Notes: generated by a model from the letters alone, not told the origin. Numbered from the stretch's first letter, positions 1 to 9,281 are shown. The stretch: DNA of 64,000 nucleotides from UBA4582 sp038106185 (GCA_038106185.1 JAYODE010000008.1:1-64000); one strand, 5' to 3'. Numbers and translations: made by a program.

Positions 1-13
1 ACCAGGCCTGGTT

Positions 14-1519
14 TTATTGCGTGGCAATGGCTGTTTTGCGTTTGCCGGCGCTGCGTTTCTTGTAGAAGGATTTGATGCTGTGCTCGGCATGGGTATCAAG
101 TATCTGTGACAGGGTTCGGCCGATTTTGGTGCAGATTCGAATTCTCTCAAGCTGCGGCCAGGTGCCTCGCTCACCTTCGAGTATCAGGGCTTCAATTTCC
201 TTGCCTGTCAAGCGCGCCAGGAGCTTCTGCGGATCAACATAGTTGAAGCTGGGGACTATGTTAATGTCGCCTTGGTAGTTCTGGGCCATCACTGAATAAA
301 ACATACTCATACTCTGGCCAATGCTGGGTACTTGGCGCAAAAAGCGGCGCGAGAACTTCTCGCTGGCGCGGAGGACCTCCTGCGTCGTTTGGCGCACGAT
401 ATTCTTGGTCAGCTCTGGTACTGGCATAAATTTGGCGGTACTCATCATCGCCAGTGCCAATGGGTTGGCTTGGCTGACAATATAGTGGTTAACGCCATAA
501 AGTCTGGCCAGCCGTTTGGCAGGCAGGTCGTCGGTCACGGCGCCATCTACCCAGCGGCGGTTTGGCAGGTAGGGTTGGGGTTCACCGTAAACATTTTTAG
601 CCATTAGCATCACCGGCGGAAAAACACCCGGTACTGCGCAGGAAGCCAGGACCGCGGTACGAATATAGACATTCGGTGACGTGATCGCATTCATCAAACG
701 CGAAGATTGATGTTCCTCCAGTGGCGCAATCGTGACGCTGATAGATCTCCCGGTTTTTTCATAGGCCTCTTGAAAGGTCATGTTGGGAATGGTCGAGTCA
801 AGCATCAGACGTAGAGTATCAGCGTCCATTTGCGGCCGCACCATACCCCAGGGGCGCTTCTCCAGGTCTTCGTCAAAGGGATCCAGCATGTTGTTGCCTA
901 TCAGGACCTTTTCCAGCTCTGCGTTGGTGTGAGTACCCAGTATGGCGGCAAAGATGGATCCGGCACTGGAGCCCGAGATAACGTCTGGCAGCAGGTCATG
1001 CTGTAACAGTGTCTTGACCACCCCATGGTGGAAATGGCCCAGCGAACCAGCACCCGAGAGCATCAGCGCCGAGCTGCCGAAACACAGATGGGCGCGATGA
1101 AAGAAGTCGATCTTATCTTCATGGGTAATTTCGTCAGACTCGGGCAGGCTGCTGATATGCTTGAGCGCATCGACGATCTCATCAACATAGTCTTCGATCA
1201 GCTTTTTGGTGCCGACCTTCGACTTCTCGTACAGGGCACTATTGCCCATGCCACCCTGATTGCCGTGAATGCCTTGATTGAGCGCATACAGCAGACCGAC
1301 GTCATCATGATTGGCGCGCAATTTGCGCAACTCGTCGACTCGGCTTTGAATATTGAGATAGTCATACCGGGACGATTGTTGTTCCAGTCGCCATTTTCCG
1401 CGCCCTGTCGCCTGGTCATGGGCATTAGCGGCTTCCAGCCATTCAGCGTGGGTCCTCGCACGACGCATATTTCGTTCGAATTTCGACTGGGATGAGTTCA
1501 TTGACAACATGCTTGCCAC
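14..1519 (-). CDS. Patatin-like phospholipase / acylglycerol lipase (DUF3336-patatin)
   Basis: Predicted serine acylhydrolase acting on phospholipids or acylglycerols. The 501-residue protein has an N-terminal helical region of the DUF3336 type (about residues 15-145), then a patatin domain. Visible patatin features are the glycine-rich oxyanion stretch SGAGSLG near residue 155, the nucleophile elbow GSSAG at 183-187 (Ser185), and the dyad aspartate in VDGAV (Asp326). This layout is the one seen in bacterial and yeast TGL-type lipases. There is no signal peptide, so it probably acts at the inner face of the membrane. Met1, Met4 and Met7 are all possible starts; the longest is given. It is divergent from the isomerase-like genes starting at 1747. 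Family assignment is secure; the substrate is not. Confidence 0.88.
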   Translation of the reverse strand: MASMLSMNSSQSKFERNMRRARTHAEWLEAANAHDQATGRGKWRLEQQSSRYDYLNIQSRVDELRKLRANHDDVGLLYALNQGIHGNQGGMGNSALYEKSKVGTKKLIEDYVDEIVDALKHISSLPESDEITHEDKIDFFHRAHLCFGSSALMLSGAGSLGHFHHGVVKTLLQHDLLPDVISGSSAGSIFAAILGTHTNAELEKVLIGNNMLDPFDEDLEKRPWGMVRPQMDADTLRLMLDSTIPNMTFQEAYEKTGRSISVTIAPLEEHQSSRLMNAITSPNVYIRTAVLASCAVPGVFPPVMLMAKNVYGEPQPYLPNRRWVDGAVTDDLPAKRLARLYGVNHYIVSQANPLALAMMSTAKFMPVPELTKNIVRQTTQEVLRASEKFSRRFLRQVPSIGQSMSMFYSVMAQNYQGDINIVPSFNYVDPQKLLARLTGKEIEALILEGERGTWPQLERIRICTKIGRTLSQILDTHAEHSIKSFYKKRSAGKRKTAIATQ

Positions 1520-1746
1520 CTACGCTAACGCAACGGATCACAAAAATTTCATTGTGCACTGCATTATAGATCAAGCCGAAAATTTGACCAGATCTAATTT
1601 TGCCTTCGATCGGCGGTCAGGGTTATTTGGTCTGCAGCCGCAGGCAGACATTCGTCTGCTCAAAGACCTATTCACGGCTTTTATGCCAAAACGAATTTAG
1701 GTATAAGGGAAGCAGGTCTTGGTACGAATACCAATGAGGAAGCAAC

Positions 1747-2415
1747 ATGAGTCAGCGACTCGAAGTTTATATTGATTACAAGAGTCCCTACGCATTTATC
1801 GCCAAGGACCCAACCTATGCGCTCGCCGAGGAGTTCGACGTCGAGATTGATTGGCTGCCGCTGACGCTGAATATCGGCAGTTACCTTGGTACAGCCAAGG
1901 TGAGTGAAAGGGGTGATGTAGTGGAAAATAAGCGCTCACCAAGACAATGGGCTGCCGTTAAATATGCCTATATGGATGCTCGCCGCTATGCCTCTCTGCG
2001 CGGGCTGACCCTGCGTGGTACGCAAAAAATATGGGACTCATCGATCGCTGCTATTGGCATGCTGTGGGCGCGACAACAGGGCGCGAGCATCCTTAAAAAC
2101 TATACCGATAGGGTTTACACGCGATTCTGGCAGCGCCAGTTGGACATAGAGGATGCTCAGGTCATCACCGATCTGTTGCATGAGGCGGGCGCCACCGTGG
2201 AAGGCTTCTCGGTCTATTTATCGGGGGCGGGAAGAGCAGAGCATGACCAGTTGCAAGAGAAGATACTGGATTTGGGATATTTTGGTGTACCCACCTATGT
2301 GATTGACGGGGAAGTCTATTTTGGTCGGGAGCAGTTGCCGAGGATCAGGTGGCATTTGGCGGGTGCGACCGGACCCTTTCCAGATATTGCCTATGATACG
2401 AGGTTGAACCCATGA
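1747..2415 (+). CDS. DsbA-family / 2-hydroxychromene-2-carboxylate isomerase-like protein
   Basis: Thioredoxin-fold protein of the DsbA/kappa-GST/HCCA-isomerase family (222 residues). The N-terminal strand-turn DYKSPYAF carries the serine (Ser13) that in HCCA isomerases activates glutathione, and the C-terminal part has the usual cis-proline loop (FGVPTYVIDG) followed by FGREQLPRIRW. HCCA isomerases act in naphthalene-type aromatic degradation, but this family is broad and some members are only distantly related oxidoreductases. The start is preceded by GAGGAA. It overlaps the next gene by four bases (ATGA), so the two are translationally coupled. With the hydratase at 3234 the context suggests a ring-cleavage or steroid/aromatic side pathway; that role is inferred. 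Confidence 0.8.
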   Translation: MSQRLEVYIDYKSPYAFIAKDPTYALAEEFDVEIDWLPLTLNIGSYLGTAKVSERGDVVENKRSPRQWAAVKYAYMDARRYASLRGLTLRGTQKIWDSSIAAIGMLWARQQGASILKNYTDRVYTRFWQRQLDIEDAQVITDLLHEAGATVEGFSVYLSGAGRAEHDQLQEKILDLGYFGVPTYVIDGEVYFGREQLPRIRWHLAGATGPFPDIAYDTRLNP

Positions 2416-3068
2416 GCCAGTTCAAACAGGTATCTTCGACCCAGGATCTGGTGATTTGTCTCGATTTTGCCGATCCTCACAGCTATCTGGCACTCACAGG
2501 TAGCCTGGCACTGGTGAAGGACTTGAATCTGAGCGTGCAATGGTTACCCCTTAGCGCGGGATTGAGCCGTCTCTCGAGTCGACAGCCCATGGTGTCGAAG
2601 CAGGATCCGCTCGCTGAATACAAGGCACGACGAGCGTCAGCCCGACAGAAGAATGCGGAAGCAGAGCTGCGGCGAACCAGTCAGTTACTGGATATTCCGC
2701 TCGCGAATAGTCGGCTCGCGTTTGATGCTGTAATTGCCTCCATCGGCCTGCTCTTCGTCAATGAGGTGCGGGCAGATGCGTCAGGGTATATTGAGGCGGT
2801 GTTCGAGGCGGTGTTTCGCCGGGGCATGACCTCAAACACGCTGGTGACGAAGATTCTGTCCGGTTTGGGCCTCAATCTCGAGGATTGGCAGCATTTTGTT
2901 CAAGGGCCTGGACCTCAAGCCCTGCAGCAACTGGAGGAAGAGTTGCTCTTGCTCGGCGTCTTCAGCTCGCCCGGTTACATTCATCGCGGTGAATGTTTTC
3001 ACGGCCGGCAGCATTTGCCGCTGCTGCGCTGGTATCTCAGCGGTGCCAAAGGCGCGGCACCAGTATGA
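2412..3068 (+). CDS. DsbA/HCCA isomerase-like paralogue with altered active-site motif
   Basis: Second thioredoxin-fold protein of the same family (218 residues), a diverged paralogue of its upstream neighbour. The signature is DFADPHSYL instead of DFxSPYxY, so the serine expected to contact glutathione is replaced by aspartate (about residue 21). The C-terminal half keeps the family pattern (LGVFSSPGYIHRG, FHGRQHLPLLRWYL), but the proline loop reads SSPGY. It may be a non-catalytic partner in a heterodimer or may use another cofactor chemistry; both are inferences. It ends 56 bases before an assembly gap. Confidence 0.75.
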   Translation: MSQFKQVSSTQDLVICLDFADPHSYLALTGSLALVKDLNLSVQWLPLSAGLSRLSSRQPMVSKQDPLAEYKARRASARQKNAEAELRRTSQLLDIPLANSRLAFDAVIASIGLLFVNEVRADASGYIEAVFEAVFRRGMTSNTLVTKILSGLGLNLEDWQHFVQGPGPQALQQLEEELLLLGVFSSPGYIHRGECFHGRQHLPLLRWYLSGAKGAAPV

Positions 3069-3123
3069 AGATTGATACGCAATGAAAAAAAAGAGAAAAG
3101 ACAGAGAATAGAAAGAGAAAAGA

Positions 3124-3223
3124 NNNNNNNNNNNNNNNNNNNNNNNNNNNNNNNNNNNNNNNNNNNNNNNNNNNNNNNNNNNNNNNNNNNNNNNNNNNNN
3201 NNNNNNNNNNNNNNNNNNNNNNN
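3124..3223. other. Assembly gap (100 N) beside a purine-rich tract
   Basis: One hundred Ns, a conventional scaffold-gap length. The sequence just before it is a purine-rich run built from GAAAAGA/GAGAATAGAAA-like units, which suggests the assembler stopped at a low-complexity or tandem repeat. The true size is unknown. Confidence 0.95.
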
Positions 3224-3233
3224 GGGGAGCCAA

Positions 3234-4064
3234 ATGACTGAAGTAGACCGTGAATTTGCCCAGCGTTTGATGGCGGCACATCAAGCGAGACGCCCAATGC
3301 CTCTCTTTGTCGATGCGAAGTTGCCGACCCTGGCTCGAGGTTACGAGGTGCAACGCGCCTATATAGATCTGTTGTTGGCTCCTGCGGAGGGGTCTTCGAA
3401 TACGACAGGATCACCCCAGATCCAGGGCTTTAAGGCGGCGCTCACGAATATTCCGGCGCAGCAGTCCATGGGCTTGACGACACCGACGGGTGGCGTTCTG
3501 TTATCGGACTGTGAGTATCAGGCGCCCTGTCAGATCAGGCTCGCAGATTACTGTCGACCCATCATAGAGACAGAGATTGGTTACCGTGTCAGCCGGGTCG
3601 TAACCGATCCGGTGACTCTTGCCAATCTCAGTGATTACATCGATTTCGCTCTGCCGATGGTTGAAATAGCAGATGCCGGCTACGCCACACCAAATGCCCT
3701 AGGTCGAGCCCTGTCAGGAGCCGATCTTGTCGCCGCTAACTCGGCCGCAGGAGGCTACATCGTCGGTCATGCTGACTGTCAGCCGGTCGACACTAACGAG
3801 GTAGAGGTCACTTTGCGCAATGGTGACAAGGTACTCAATCACGCCCATGGCCATGACGCGTTGGGCAGTCAGGCGGCGGTGTTGGTGTGGTTGATCAACC
3901 ACTCCCTGGCCCAGGGTTACGATGTGTTACCTGGCTATTATCTGATGACCGGCTCACTCGGGCGGGTGCAGTTAGCGACCCCCGGTTGTTACGTTGCGGA
4001 CTACTCGTGTAATACTGAAGGCATTGCGACCCGTTTTGGTCGAATTGAGTTTGAAATCGTCTGA
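3234..4064 (+). CDS. 2-keto-4-pentenoate hydratase / fumarylacetoacetase-family protein
   Basis: Predicted hydratase of the MhpD/HpcG branch of the fumarylacetoacetase superfamily (276 residues from the chosen start). These enzymes hydrate 2-hydroxyalka-2,4-dienoates produced by meta ring cleavage. Recognisable parts are a central IETEIGY metal-site segment, FALPMVEIAD, AANSAAGGYIVG and the C-terminal MTGSLGRVQLATPG typical of the family. The ATG at 3234 is preceded by GGGGAG immediately after the assembly gap; a longer reading frame runs back through the gap but is not supported. Neighbouring isomerase-like, acyl-CoA dehydrogenase and kinase genes fit a catabolic cluster. The exact substrate cannot be read from sequence. 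Confidence 0.82.
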   Translation: MTEVDREFAQRLMAAHQARRPMPLFVDAKLPTLARGYEVQRAYIDLLLAPAEGSSNTTGSPQIQGFKAALTNIPAQQSMGLTTPTGGVLLSDCEYQAPCQIRLADYCRPIIETEIGYRVSRVVTDPVTLANLSDYIDFALPMVEIADAGYATPNALGRALSGADLVAANSAAGGYIVGHADCQPVDTNEVEVTLRNGDKVLNHAHGHDALGSQAAVLVWLINHSLAQGYDVLPGYYLMTGSLGRVQLATPGCYVADYSCNTEGIATRFGRIEFEIV

Positions 4065-4233
4065 TGCCGCACAGGCTCATGGCGCCAGGAAGACCCAGAG
4101 AGAAAGCCATTGCCTAGCACCCGCGTAAACCGTTAGCCTTGGAACAAAATAGTCAGGCGCCGCTGCTGGCGCGGCGTGACAAATGTAGAGATTCAAATAC
4201 GAGAATTCATCACTAAAAGAGAGGTTAGGTTGC

Positions 4234-5505
4234 ATGGACTTTGACATACCACAGGATCTTCAAGACTACTTGAAAGTGCTCGATCAATTCATTATCGATG
4301 AGATCAAGCCGCTTGAGCAGGAGAACGACAATATTCGATTCTTTGATCATCGCCGCGAAGATGCCAGGACTGACTGGGATCGTGGCGGTTTGCCGAACGA
4401 GGAGTGGGAATCGCTGCTTCGCGAGGCTCGAAACCGGGCCGACAAGGCCGGTCATTATCGCTATCCCATAGACAAGCAATATGGTGGCCAGAACGGAACC
4501 AACCTCGGCATGGCGGTTATTCGTGAGCATTTTGCGTCGATGGGACTGGGTTTGCATAACGATCTGCAAAACGAACACTCTATCGTGGGTAACAACGTTG
4601 GACTGCTGCTCATGCTGGAGTACGGCACGCCGAGCCAGCAGGCTGAGTGGTTGCCTTTATTGCTGGAAGGCAAGCGTGGCTTCGCATTTGGTATCACAGA
4701 ACCTGATCATGGGTCTGATGCAACCCATATGGAAACCAATGCCGTCCGAGATGGTGATGGCTGGCGAATCAATGGCCAGAAGACCTGGAATACGGGTATC
4801 CATAAAGCTCAGTACGACATGATCATGGCGCGTACCAGTGGTAAACCCGGCGATGGTGAAGGGATTACTGCGTTTCTGGTGCCGATGAAGTCGGAAGGAA
4901 TGAAAGTCGAGGAGATGCTCTGGACCTTTAATATGCCGACAGATCATGGTCGCGTATCTATCACAGACGTATATGTCGATGACTCAGCAATCTTTGGTGG
5001 TGAGGGTCGTGGCTTGCAGGTGGTGCAACACTTCTTCAACGAGAACCGGATTCGTCAGGCTGCGTCTAGCCTGGGTGCTGCGCAGTATTGCATCAATGAG
5101 TCAGTGGCTTATGCCATGAAGCGCAAGCCGTTTGGTAAACCTCTATCAAGCAACCAGGGTATTCAGTTTCCGTTGGTAGAGCTTCAGTCGCAGTGCGAGA
5201 TGCTTCGAGCCTTGATCCACAAGACGGCATGGCAGATGGACAAGTACGGTAACTTCATGGTGTCCGACAAGGTCTCCATGTGTAACTACATAGCAAACCG
5301 TTTGTGCTGTGATGCAGCTGACCGTGCCATGCAGGTTCACGGTGGGTTGGGTTATTCTCGCCACAAGCCGTTTGAACATATCTATCGGCATCATCGCCGC
5401 TATCGAATCACCGAGGGCGCAGAAGAGATTCAGATGCGCAGGATCGCGGGTTACATGTTTGGCTATATGAACCAGAGAGCGCCAAAAGGTGTGAAGGTAG
5501 ACTAG
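4234..5505 (+). CDS. Acyl-CoA dehydrogenase
   Basis: FAD-dependent acyl-CoA dehydrogenase (423 residues) catalysing alpha,beta-desaturation of an acyl-CoA and passing electrons to ETF. The family landmarks are present: FGITEPDHGSDATHM and WRINGQKTWNTG in the middle domain, then the C-terminal helical domain with MQVHGGLGYS and ITEGAEEIQMRRIAGY. The length is typical. AGAGG lies upstream of the ATG. Only two bases separate its stop from the phosphotransferase at 5508, an arrangement like the fused animal proteins ACAD10/ACAD11, so a joint role in hydroxyacyl-CoA breakdown is plausible (inference). Confidence 0.92.
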   Translation: MDFDIPQDLQDYLKVLDQFIIDEIKPLEQENDNIRFFDHRREDARTDWDRGGLPNEEWESLLREARNRADKAGHYRYPIDKQYGGQNGTNLGMAVIREHFASMGLGLHNDLQNEHSIVGNNVGLLLMLEYGTPSQQAEWLPLLLEGKRGFAFGITEPDHGSDATHMETNAVRDGDGWRINGQKTWNTGIHKAQYDMIMARTSGKPGDGEGITAFLVPMKSEGMKVEEMLWTFNMPTDHGRVSITDVYVDDSAIFGGEGRGLQVVQHFFNENRIRQAASSLGAAQYCINESVAYAMKRKPFGKPLSSNQGIQFPLVELQSQCEMLRALIHKTAWQMDKYGNFMVSDKVSMCNYIANRLCCDAADRAMQVHGGLGYSRHKPFEHIYRHHRRYRITEGAEEIQMRRIAGYMFGYMNQRAPKGVKVD

Positions 5506-5507
5506 GC

Positions 5508-6935
5508 ATGGATGTTCAAAAACCTGTATTGGAAACCACGCTCGAGGGGATATTGGCGCGCAATATCCCCGATTTTCAGCGGCTCTTGCGCGTCGATCGC
5601 TTGTCGGGAGGAGCCAGTCAGGAAACCTACCGAATCGCCATAGATACCACGGCCGGTGAAAAGTTGTTGGCGATGCGACGAGCCCCCGGTGGTATGAAGG
5701 TAGAGCCGGTGCCCAGTCATCCAGGTTTGGACGTCGAAGCCTTGTTGATGCGCAGTGCTCGAGCCGCAGGTGTGCCTGAGCCACAGGTCTATTATGTACT
5801 GCAGGAAGCAGACGACCTTGGCGAAGGTTTTATCATGGAGTGGCTCGAGGGTGAAGCATTGGGCGCACGCATAGTCCGTGCGCCGAACTACGCCAAGCTG
5901 CGACCACAGCTCGCCTATGAATGTGGCAAATTGATGGCGAGGATTCATAACATAGACCTGGACGGGACGGGTCTCAGGTCCCGTCTGTTTGAGATTACCC
6001 CCAGGGAATTTGTCGAGCAGAGCTGGGAACGTTACCGTTTGCTGGAAACACCCCAGCCGATGATCGATTTCACAGCGCGTTGGCTGATGGCCCATCTGCC
6101 GGTGGCGCCGCGCATGTGCCTCGTACATAACGATTTCCGCAATGGCAATTTCATGGTGAACGAGGAAAAAGTCGTCGCGGTACTCGACTGGGAGATAGCC
6201 CATATCGGAGATCCCATGCGTGATCTGGGTTGGATATGCGTCAACTCTTGGCGTTTCGGCGGCGAACAGCCGGTAGGCGGGTTTGGAGAGTACGCGGACC
6301 TGTTTCGAGGTTATGAGGAGGTCTCAGGTCAACCCGTGGATATCGAACAGGTAAAATTCTGGGAAGTCTTCGGCTCTTTCTGGTGGGCGGTCGGCTGCCT
6401 GGGCATGGCTGAGCATTATCGTAGCGGACCGGATAAGACCGTCGAGCGTCCGAGTATTGGGCGGCGCACCTCTGAGTGCCAGGTCGACTGTGTCAATCTG
6501 ATGATCCCGGGGGTTGTCACGCCCGTTCAGCCGGATTCGACCATTCAGACCCTGGATATGCCTCGCGCTGACGAACTGCTGACTGCGGTTCGAGACTTTC
6601 TGCGAGCGGATATCATGGACTCGACGTCCGGCCGTGTGAATTTCCTCGCGCGGGTGGCGGGTAATGCGCTGGATATTGTCATTCGTGAAAATCAGCTGGG
6701 CGGTCCCGCCCGGGCATTAGAGTTAGAGAAGTTACGGGCGTTTTATGGCGCGTCAGCGGCGGCGGATGACTTGGAGACGCTGCGCTGGCGCTTGACCCGA
6801 GCACTGCGGGATGGCACCCAGGATCTGGACGATGAGCGTCTGCATGACTACCTGCGCCATGCGGTTGTGAATCAGATAGCCATAGATCAGCCCCGTTATT
6901 CTGGGTTTAAAGTGGCCACAGGTCAGAGAGACTGA
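5508..6935 (+). CDS. APH-fold phosphotransferase (ACAD10/LvaA-like)
   Basis: Aminoglycoside-phosphotransferase-fold kinase (475 residues). The catalytic loop HNDFRNGN (His207, Asp209, Asn214) and the metal-binding DWE (Asp227) are intact, and a glycine-rich LSGGASQET lies near residue 33. Relatives beside acyl-CoA dehydrogenases (the ACAD10/11 N-terminal domain, LvaA of levulinate catabolism) phosphorylate 4-hydroxyacyl-CoAs rather than antibiotics. A C-terminal helical extension of about 110 residues follows the kinase fold. The gene is almost certainly co-transcribed with the dehydrogenase at 4234. Its 3' end overlaps the convergent DUF445 gene by 29 bases. Confidence 0.85.
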   Translation: MDVQKPVLETTLEGILARNIPDFQRLLRVDRLSGGASQETYRIAIDTTAGEKLLAMRRAPGGMKVEPVPSHPGLDVEALLMRSARAAGVPEPQVYYVLQEADDLGEGFIMEWLEGEALGARIVRAPNYAKLRPQLAYECGKLMARIHNIDLDGTGLRSRLFEITPREFVEQSWERYRLLETPQPMIDFTARWLMAHLPVAPRMCLVHNDFRNGNFMVNEEKVVAVLDWEIAHIGDPMRDLGWICVNSWRFGGEQPVGGFGEYADLFRGYEEVSGQPVDIEQVKFWEVFGSFWWAVGCLGMAEHYRSGPDKTVERPSIGRRTSECQVDCVNLMIPGVVTPVQPDSTIQTLDMPRADELLTAVRDFLRADIMDSTSGRVNFLARVAGNALDIVIRENQLGGPARALELEKLRAFYGASAAADDLETLRWRLTRALRDGTQDLDDERLHDYLRHAVVNQIAIDQPRYSGFKVATGQRD

Positions 6936-8202
6936 CAGGACTCAGGCGACTAGCCTCTGACAGGCAGTGAATCGCCAGACCAGCGAGTCCGCCCACGAGG
7001 GTGCCGTTGATGCGAATGAATTGCAGGTCACGACCTATCTGCAATTCGATCCGCTCTGCGGTTGCCTCAGGATCCCAGCTGTCAATGGTGCCGGAGATTA
7101 AGTCTGCCGCTTCATGGCCATAGGTTCGAATCAAATACCCTGCGCTGGCCTCTGCCCAGCCATCGATTTTATGCGCAAGCGCCGGGTCCTCGAGAATCGC
7201 CGTGCCAAAGTTCATCACCGATTGCTGGATGTTACGCTTAAGCTCGGCATTCGGCTGCTCGCTCTGGCGCAACAGGGCGGCTTTGATGTCGTACCACAGA
7301 GATTGCGCAAAATCTCGCAGCGCTGGCTGGTTGAGCAAATCCTCTTTAATTGCGGCTTCCTTGCTACGAATTTCCGTTGAGTGCTTCAACTCTTTCAAAA
7401 ATTCATCAGTCATATTGATGAGTCTGATGCGCATGGGATGCAAGACATCCATCTGCATCTCGTACAGGGTCGCCGTCAGGCTACGACTTAATTTGTTATA
7501 AACCGCCTGGTCGAGACTTGAAGGAAACCACCAGGGTGTCTCGGCACCAATCTTCTCGCGCAGTTGCTCGTCACTTTCTTCCAGCAGCTTCAGGGCGATG
7601 TTAACAGCCGCATCTATCGCCTCCTGTTGACGTCTGCCTGATGTCAGGAAAGTGAGCAGGTCGCCGATGAGCGGTGCAAAATGAGTGTCGCGGATTTTGT
7701 CTACAAGCCGCTGCTCTATCATCGATTGAACGCTAGCATCATTCATCACCCGCACAGCACCGGCGAGTCCATTGGTCAGTTGTTCAGCGACGGCATCGGC
7801 GTGCCTCGGCGTCGCTAGCCACAGAGCGACATGCCGGCTTAAGTTCATGGCCCTGATCTTGCTCGAAATCACCTGCTCTGAGAGAAAGTTTTCCTGGACG
7901 AACCTTCCGAACTGCTCAGCGATCTGATTTTTACGCTGGGGTATGATGGCAGTGTGCGGGATCTTCAGCCCCAGAGGGTGTCGAAATAAGGCGGTGACGG
8001 CGAACCAGTCGGCCAGAGCACCGATCATCGCGGCTTCCGCCGTCGCCTCAATATAACCCACCCAGGGGGCAATGCCGTGGCCCAGGCGAGCGCTGATAAA
8101 AATCAGGGTAACTGTGAGCAAGAGCCCCGTTGCCAGACGTTTCATGCGCACCAGATCCTGGTGTCGAGAGCGACCTGAGTCCTTGAGTTTGAAGTCGAGC
8201 AT
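6907..8202 (-). CDS. DUF445 family membrane-anchored protein (YjiN-like)
   Basis: Membrane-associated protein of unknown function, DUF445 family (431 residues). A hydrophobic segment lies near residues 25-45 (LATGLLLTVTLIFISARLG), followed by the family-diagnostic stretch IGALADWFAVTALFRHPLG and the IPHTAIIPQRKNQIAEQFGRF region. The rest is mostly amphipathic helix, and a final hydrophobic segment lies near the C-terminus (LVGGLAGLAIH). Met20 is an alternative start. The C-terminal codons overlap the convergent phosphotransferase gene. An FNR-like box lies upstream at 8266-8279. The cellular role is not established. Confidence 0.85.
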   Translation of the reverse strand: MLDFKLKDSGRSRHQDLVRMKRLATGLLLTVTLIFISARLGHGIAPWVGYIEATAEAAMIGALADWFAVTALFRHPLGLKIPHTAIIPQRKNQIAEQFGRFVQENFLSEQVISSKIRAMNLSRHVALWLATPRHADAVAEQLTNGLAGAVRVMNDASVQSMIEQRLVDKIRDTHFAPLIGDLLTFLTSGRRQQEAIDAAVNIALKLLEESDEQLREKIGAETPWWFPSSLDQAVYNKLSRSLTATLYEMQMDVLHPMRIRLINMTDEFLKELKHSTEIRSKEAAIKEDLLNQPALRDFAQSLWYDIKAALLRQSEQPNAELKRNIQQSVMNFGTAILEDPALAHKIDGWAEASAGYLIRTYGHEAADLISGTIDSWDPEATAERIELQIGRDLQFIRINGTLVGGLAGLAIHCLSEASRLSPVSLSDLWPL

Positions 8203-8265
8203 GAGTGTTTAAAGGATGAATGTAGGCTTTGCTGCATAGTAATACATCCTTGGGTCTTTATGTCG

Positions 8266-8279
8266 TTGTTAATGATCAA
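8266..8279 (-). promoter_or_regulatory. Candidate FNR/Anr-type box
   Basis: TTGTTAATGATCAA matches the FNR/Anr consensus TTGAT-N4-ATCAA at nine of ten positions. Reading towards the DUF445 gene, TATTAC and TACTAT lie about 21-24 bases beyond the box, near the spacing of a class II FNR promoter. It is the weakest of four such boxes in the window. Confidence 0.3.
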
Positions 8280-8446
8280 GGTCGCCCGTTATAGGTCGAT
8301 GTCTGTCACGGTTGCCCTGATTGACAGGCTGGCACCTTGGTTGTCAACGGTGATCAGAAGTTTGCTGAGGGATGTTTCGAGAGTTGCAAACCAGCATGCG
8401 CCTGTGATCCCATAAGACTCCCGTGTATTTACAAAAAGGAAATAAG

Positions 8447-9223
8447 GTGTCGAACAAGACTTTCTCGATGCAGGGTAAACATGTGGTCATCACCGGTGCT
8501 TCCTCCGGCTTTGGCGCGCATTTCGCTGAGCTTATAGCTGCGGCCGGCGGCAGGGTGGTGCTGGGTGCCAGACGAGTGGATAAGCTCACCGAGCAGGTGA
8601 ATCGGATCAATGCCGCTGGAGGAGAAGCCCTCGGGCTTGAACTGGATGTTCGCGATCAGGACAGCGCACGCGCTTTTCTTGAGCAGGCGGCTTCGGCATT
8701 TGGGCCCATTGATGTGCTGATCAACAATGCCGGCGTTGAGTCGGGCGCCAAGACCTATGCGATGATCGACGAGGCTGACTGGGATTTTGTCATGGACACG
8801 AACCTCAAGGCGGCTTGGCGGCTCTCCAAGTACTACACAGAGCATGTTGTGACGAATAAGCTTGCCGGTGGAAATATCGTGAATATCGCGTCCATCACAG
8901 CATTTCGAACCATCAAGGGACAATTTCCATACGCTGTGTCCAAGGCGGCATTGATCAAAGCCACAGAGATCATGGCATTGGAGGGTGCGAAATTTGGTAT
9001 TCGAGTCAATGCCCTGGCGCCGGGCTATATTCTGACCGATGTCAGCCGAGTCTTGCTGGAAAGCGAGGGCTCTGATGAGTTTCGCAAGGGCATCCCCATG
9101 CGGCGTTATGGAGAGTTCACAGACCTGGATGGTCCTATTCTGTTGCTGGCGTCGGATGCCTCGTGCTATATGACAGGCTCAACGCTCGTGGTCGACGGAG
9201 GCCACATTTGCGCTGAGCTGTAG
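8447..9223 (+). CDS. SDR family oxidoreductase
   Basis: Classical short-chain dehydrogenase/reductase (258 residues from a GTG start). The nucleotide-binding motif TGASSGFGAHF, the structural NNAG, the catalytic Ser and YAVSK, and the C-terminal ASCYMTGSTLVVDGG are all present. GTG at 8447 was chosen because AAGGA lies just upstream; a longer GTG frame from 8423 lacks a ribosome site. SDRs of this type oxidise or reduce hydroxy/keto groups with NAD(P)H, and the surrounding catabolic genes suggest a CoA-ester or secondary-alcohol substrate. No specific reaction can be assigned. Confidence 0.88.
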   Translation: MSNKTFSMQGKHVVITGASSGFGAHFAELIAAAGGRVVLGARRVDKLTEQVNRINAAGGEALGLELDVRDQDSARAFLEQAASAFGPIDVLINNAGVESGAKTYAMIDEADWDFVMDTNLKAAWRLSKYYTEHVVTNKLAGGNIVNIASITAFRTIKGQFPYAVSKAALIKATEIMALEGAKFGIRVNALAPGYILTDVSRVLLESEGSDEFRKGIPMRRYGEFTDLDGPILLLASDASCYMTGSTLVVDGGHICAEL

Positions 9224-9281
9224 GGTTTCCAGCAGTCGCCGGGTCGCAACGAAAAACAATCACTTGCAATTGATTCGCAAA

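Noticed and set aside
3072..3233. Upstream extension of the hydratase through the gap
   Set aside because: The extension is lysine/glutamate-coding low-complexity sequence and Ns; the ATG at 3234 has its own ribosome site.
5508..6935. Aminoglycoside resistance gene
   Set aside because: The kinase fold is shared, but the operon with an acyl-CoA dehydrogenase and the C-terminal extension point to a metabolic kinase.
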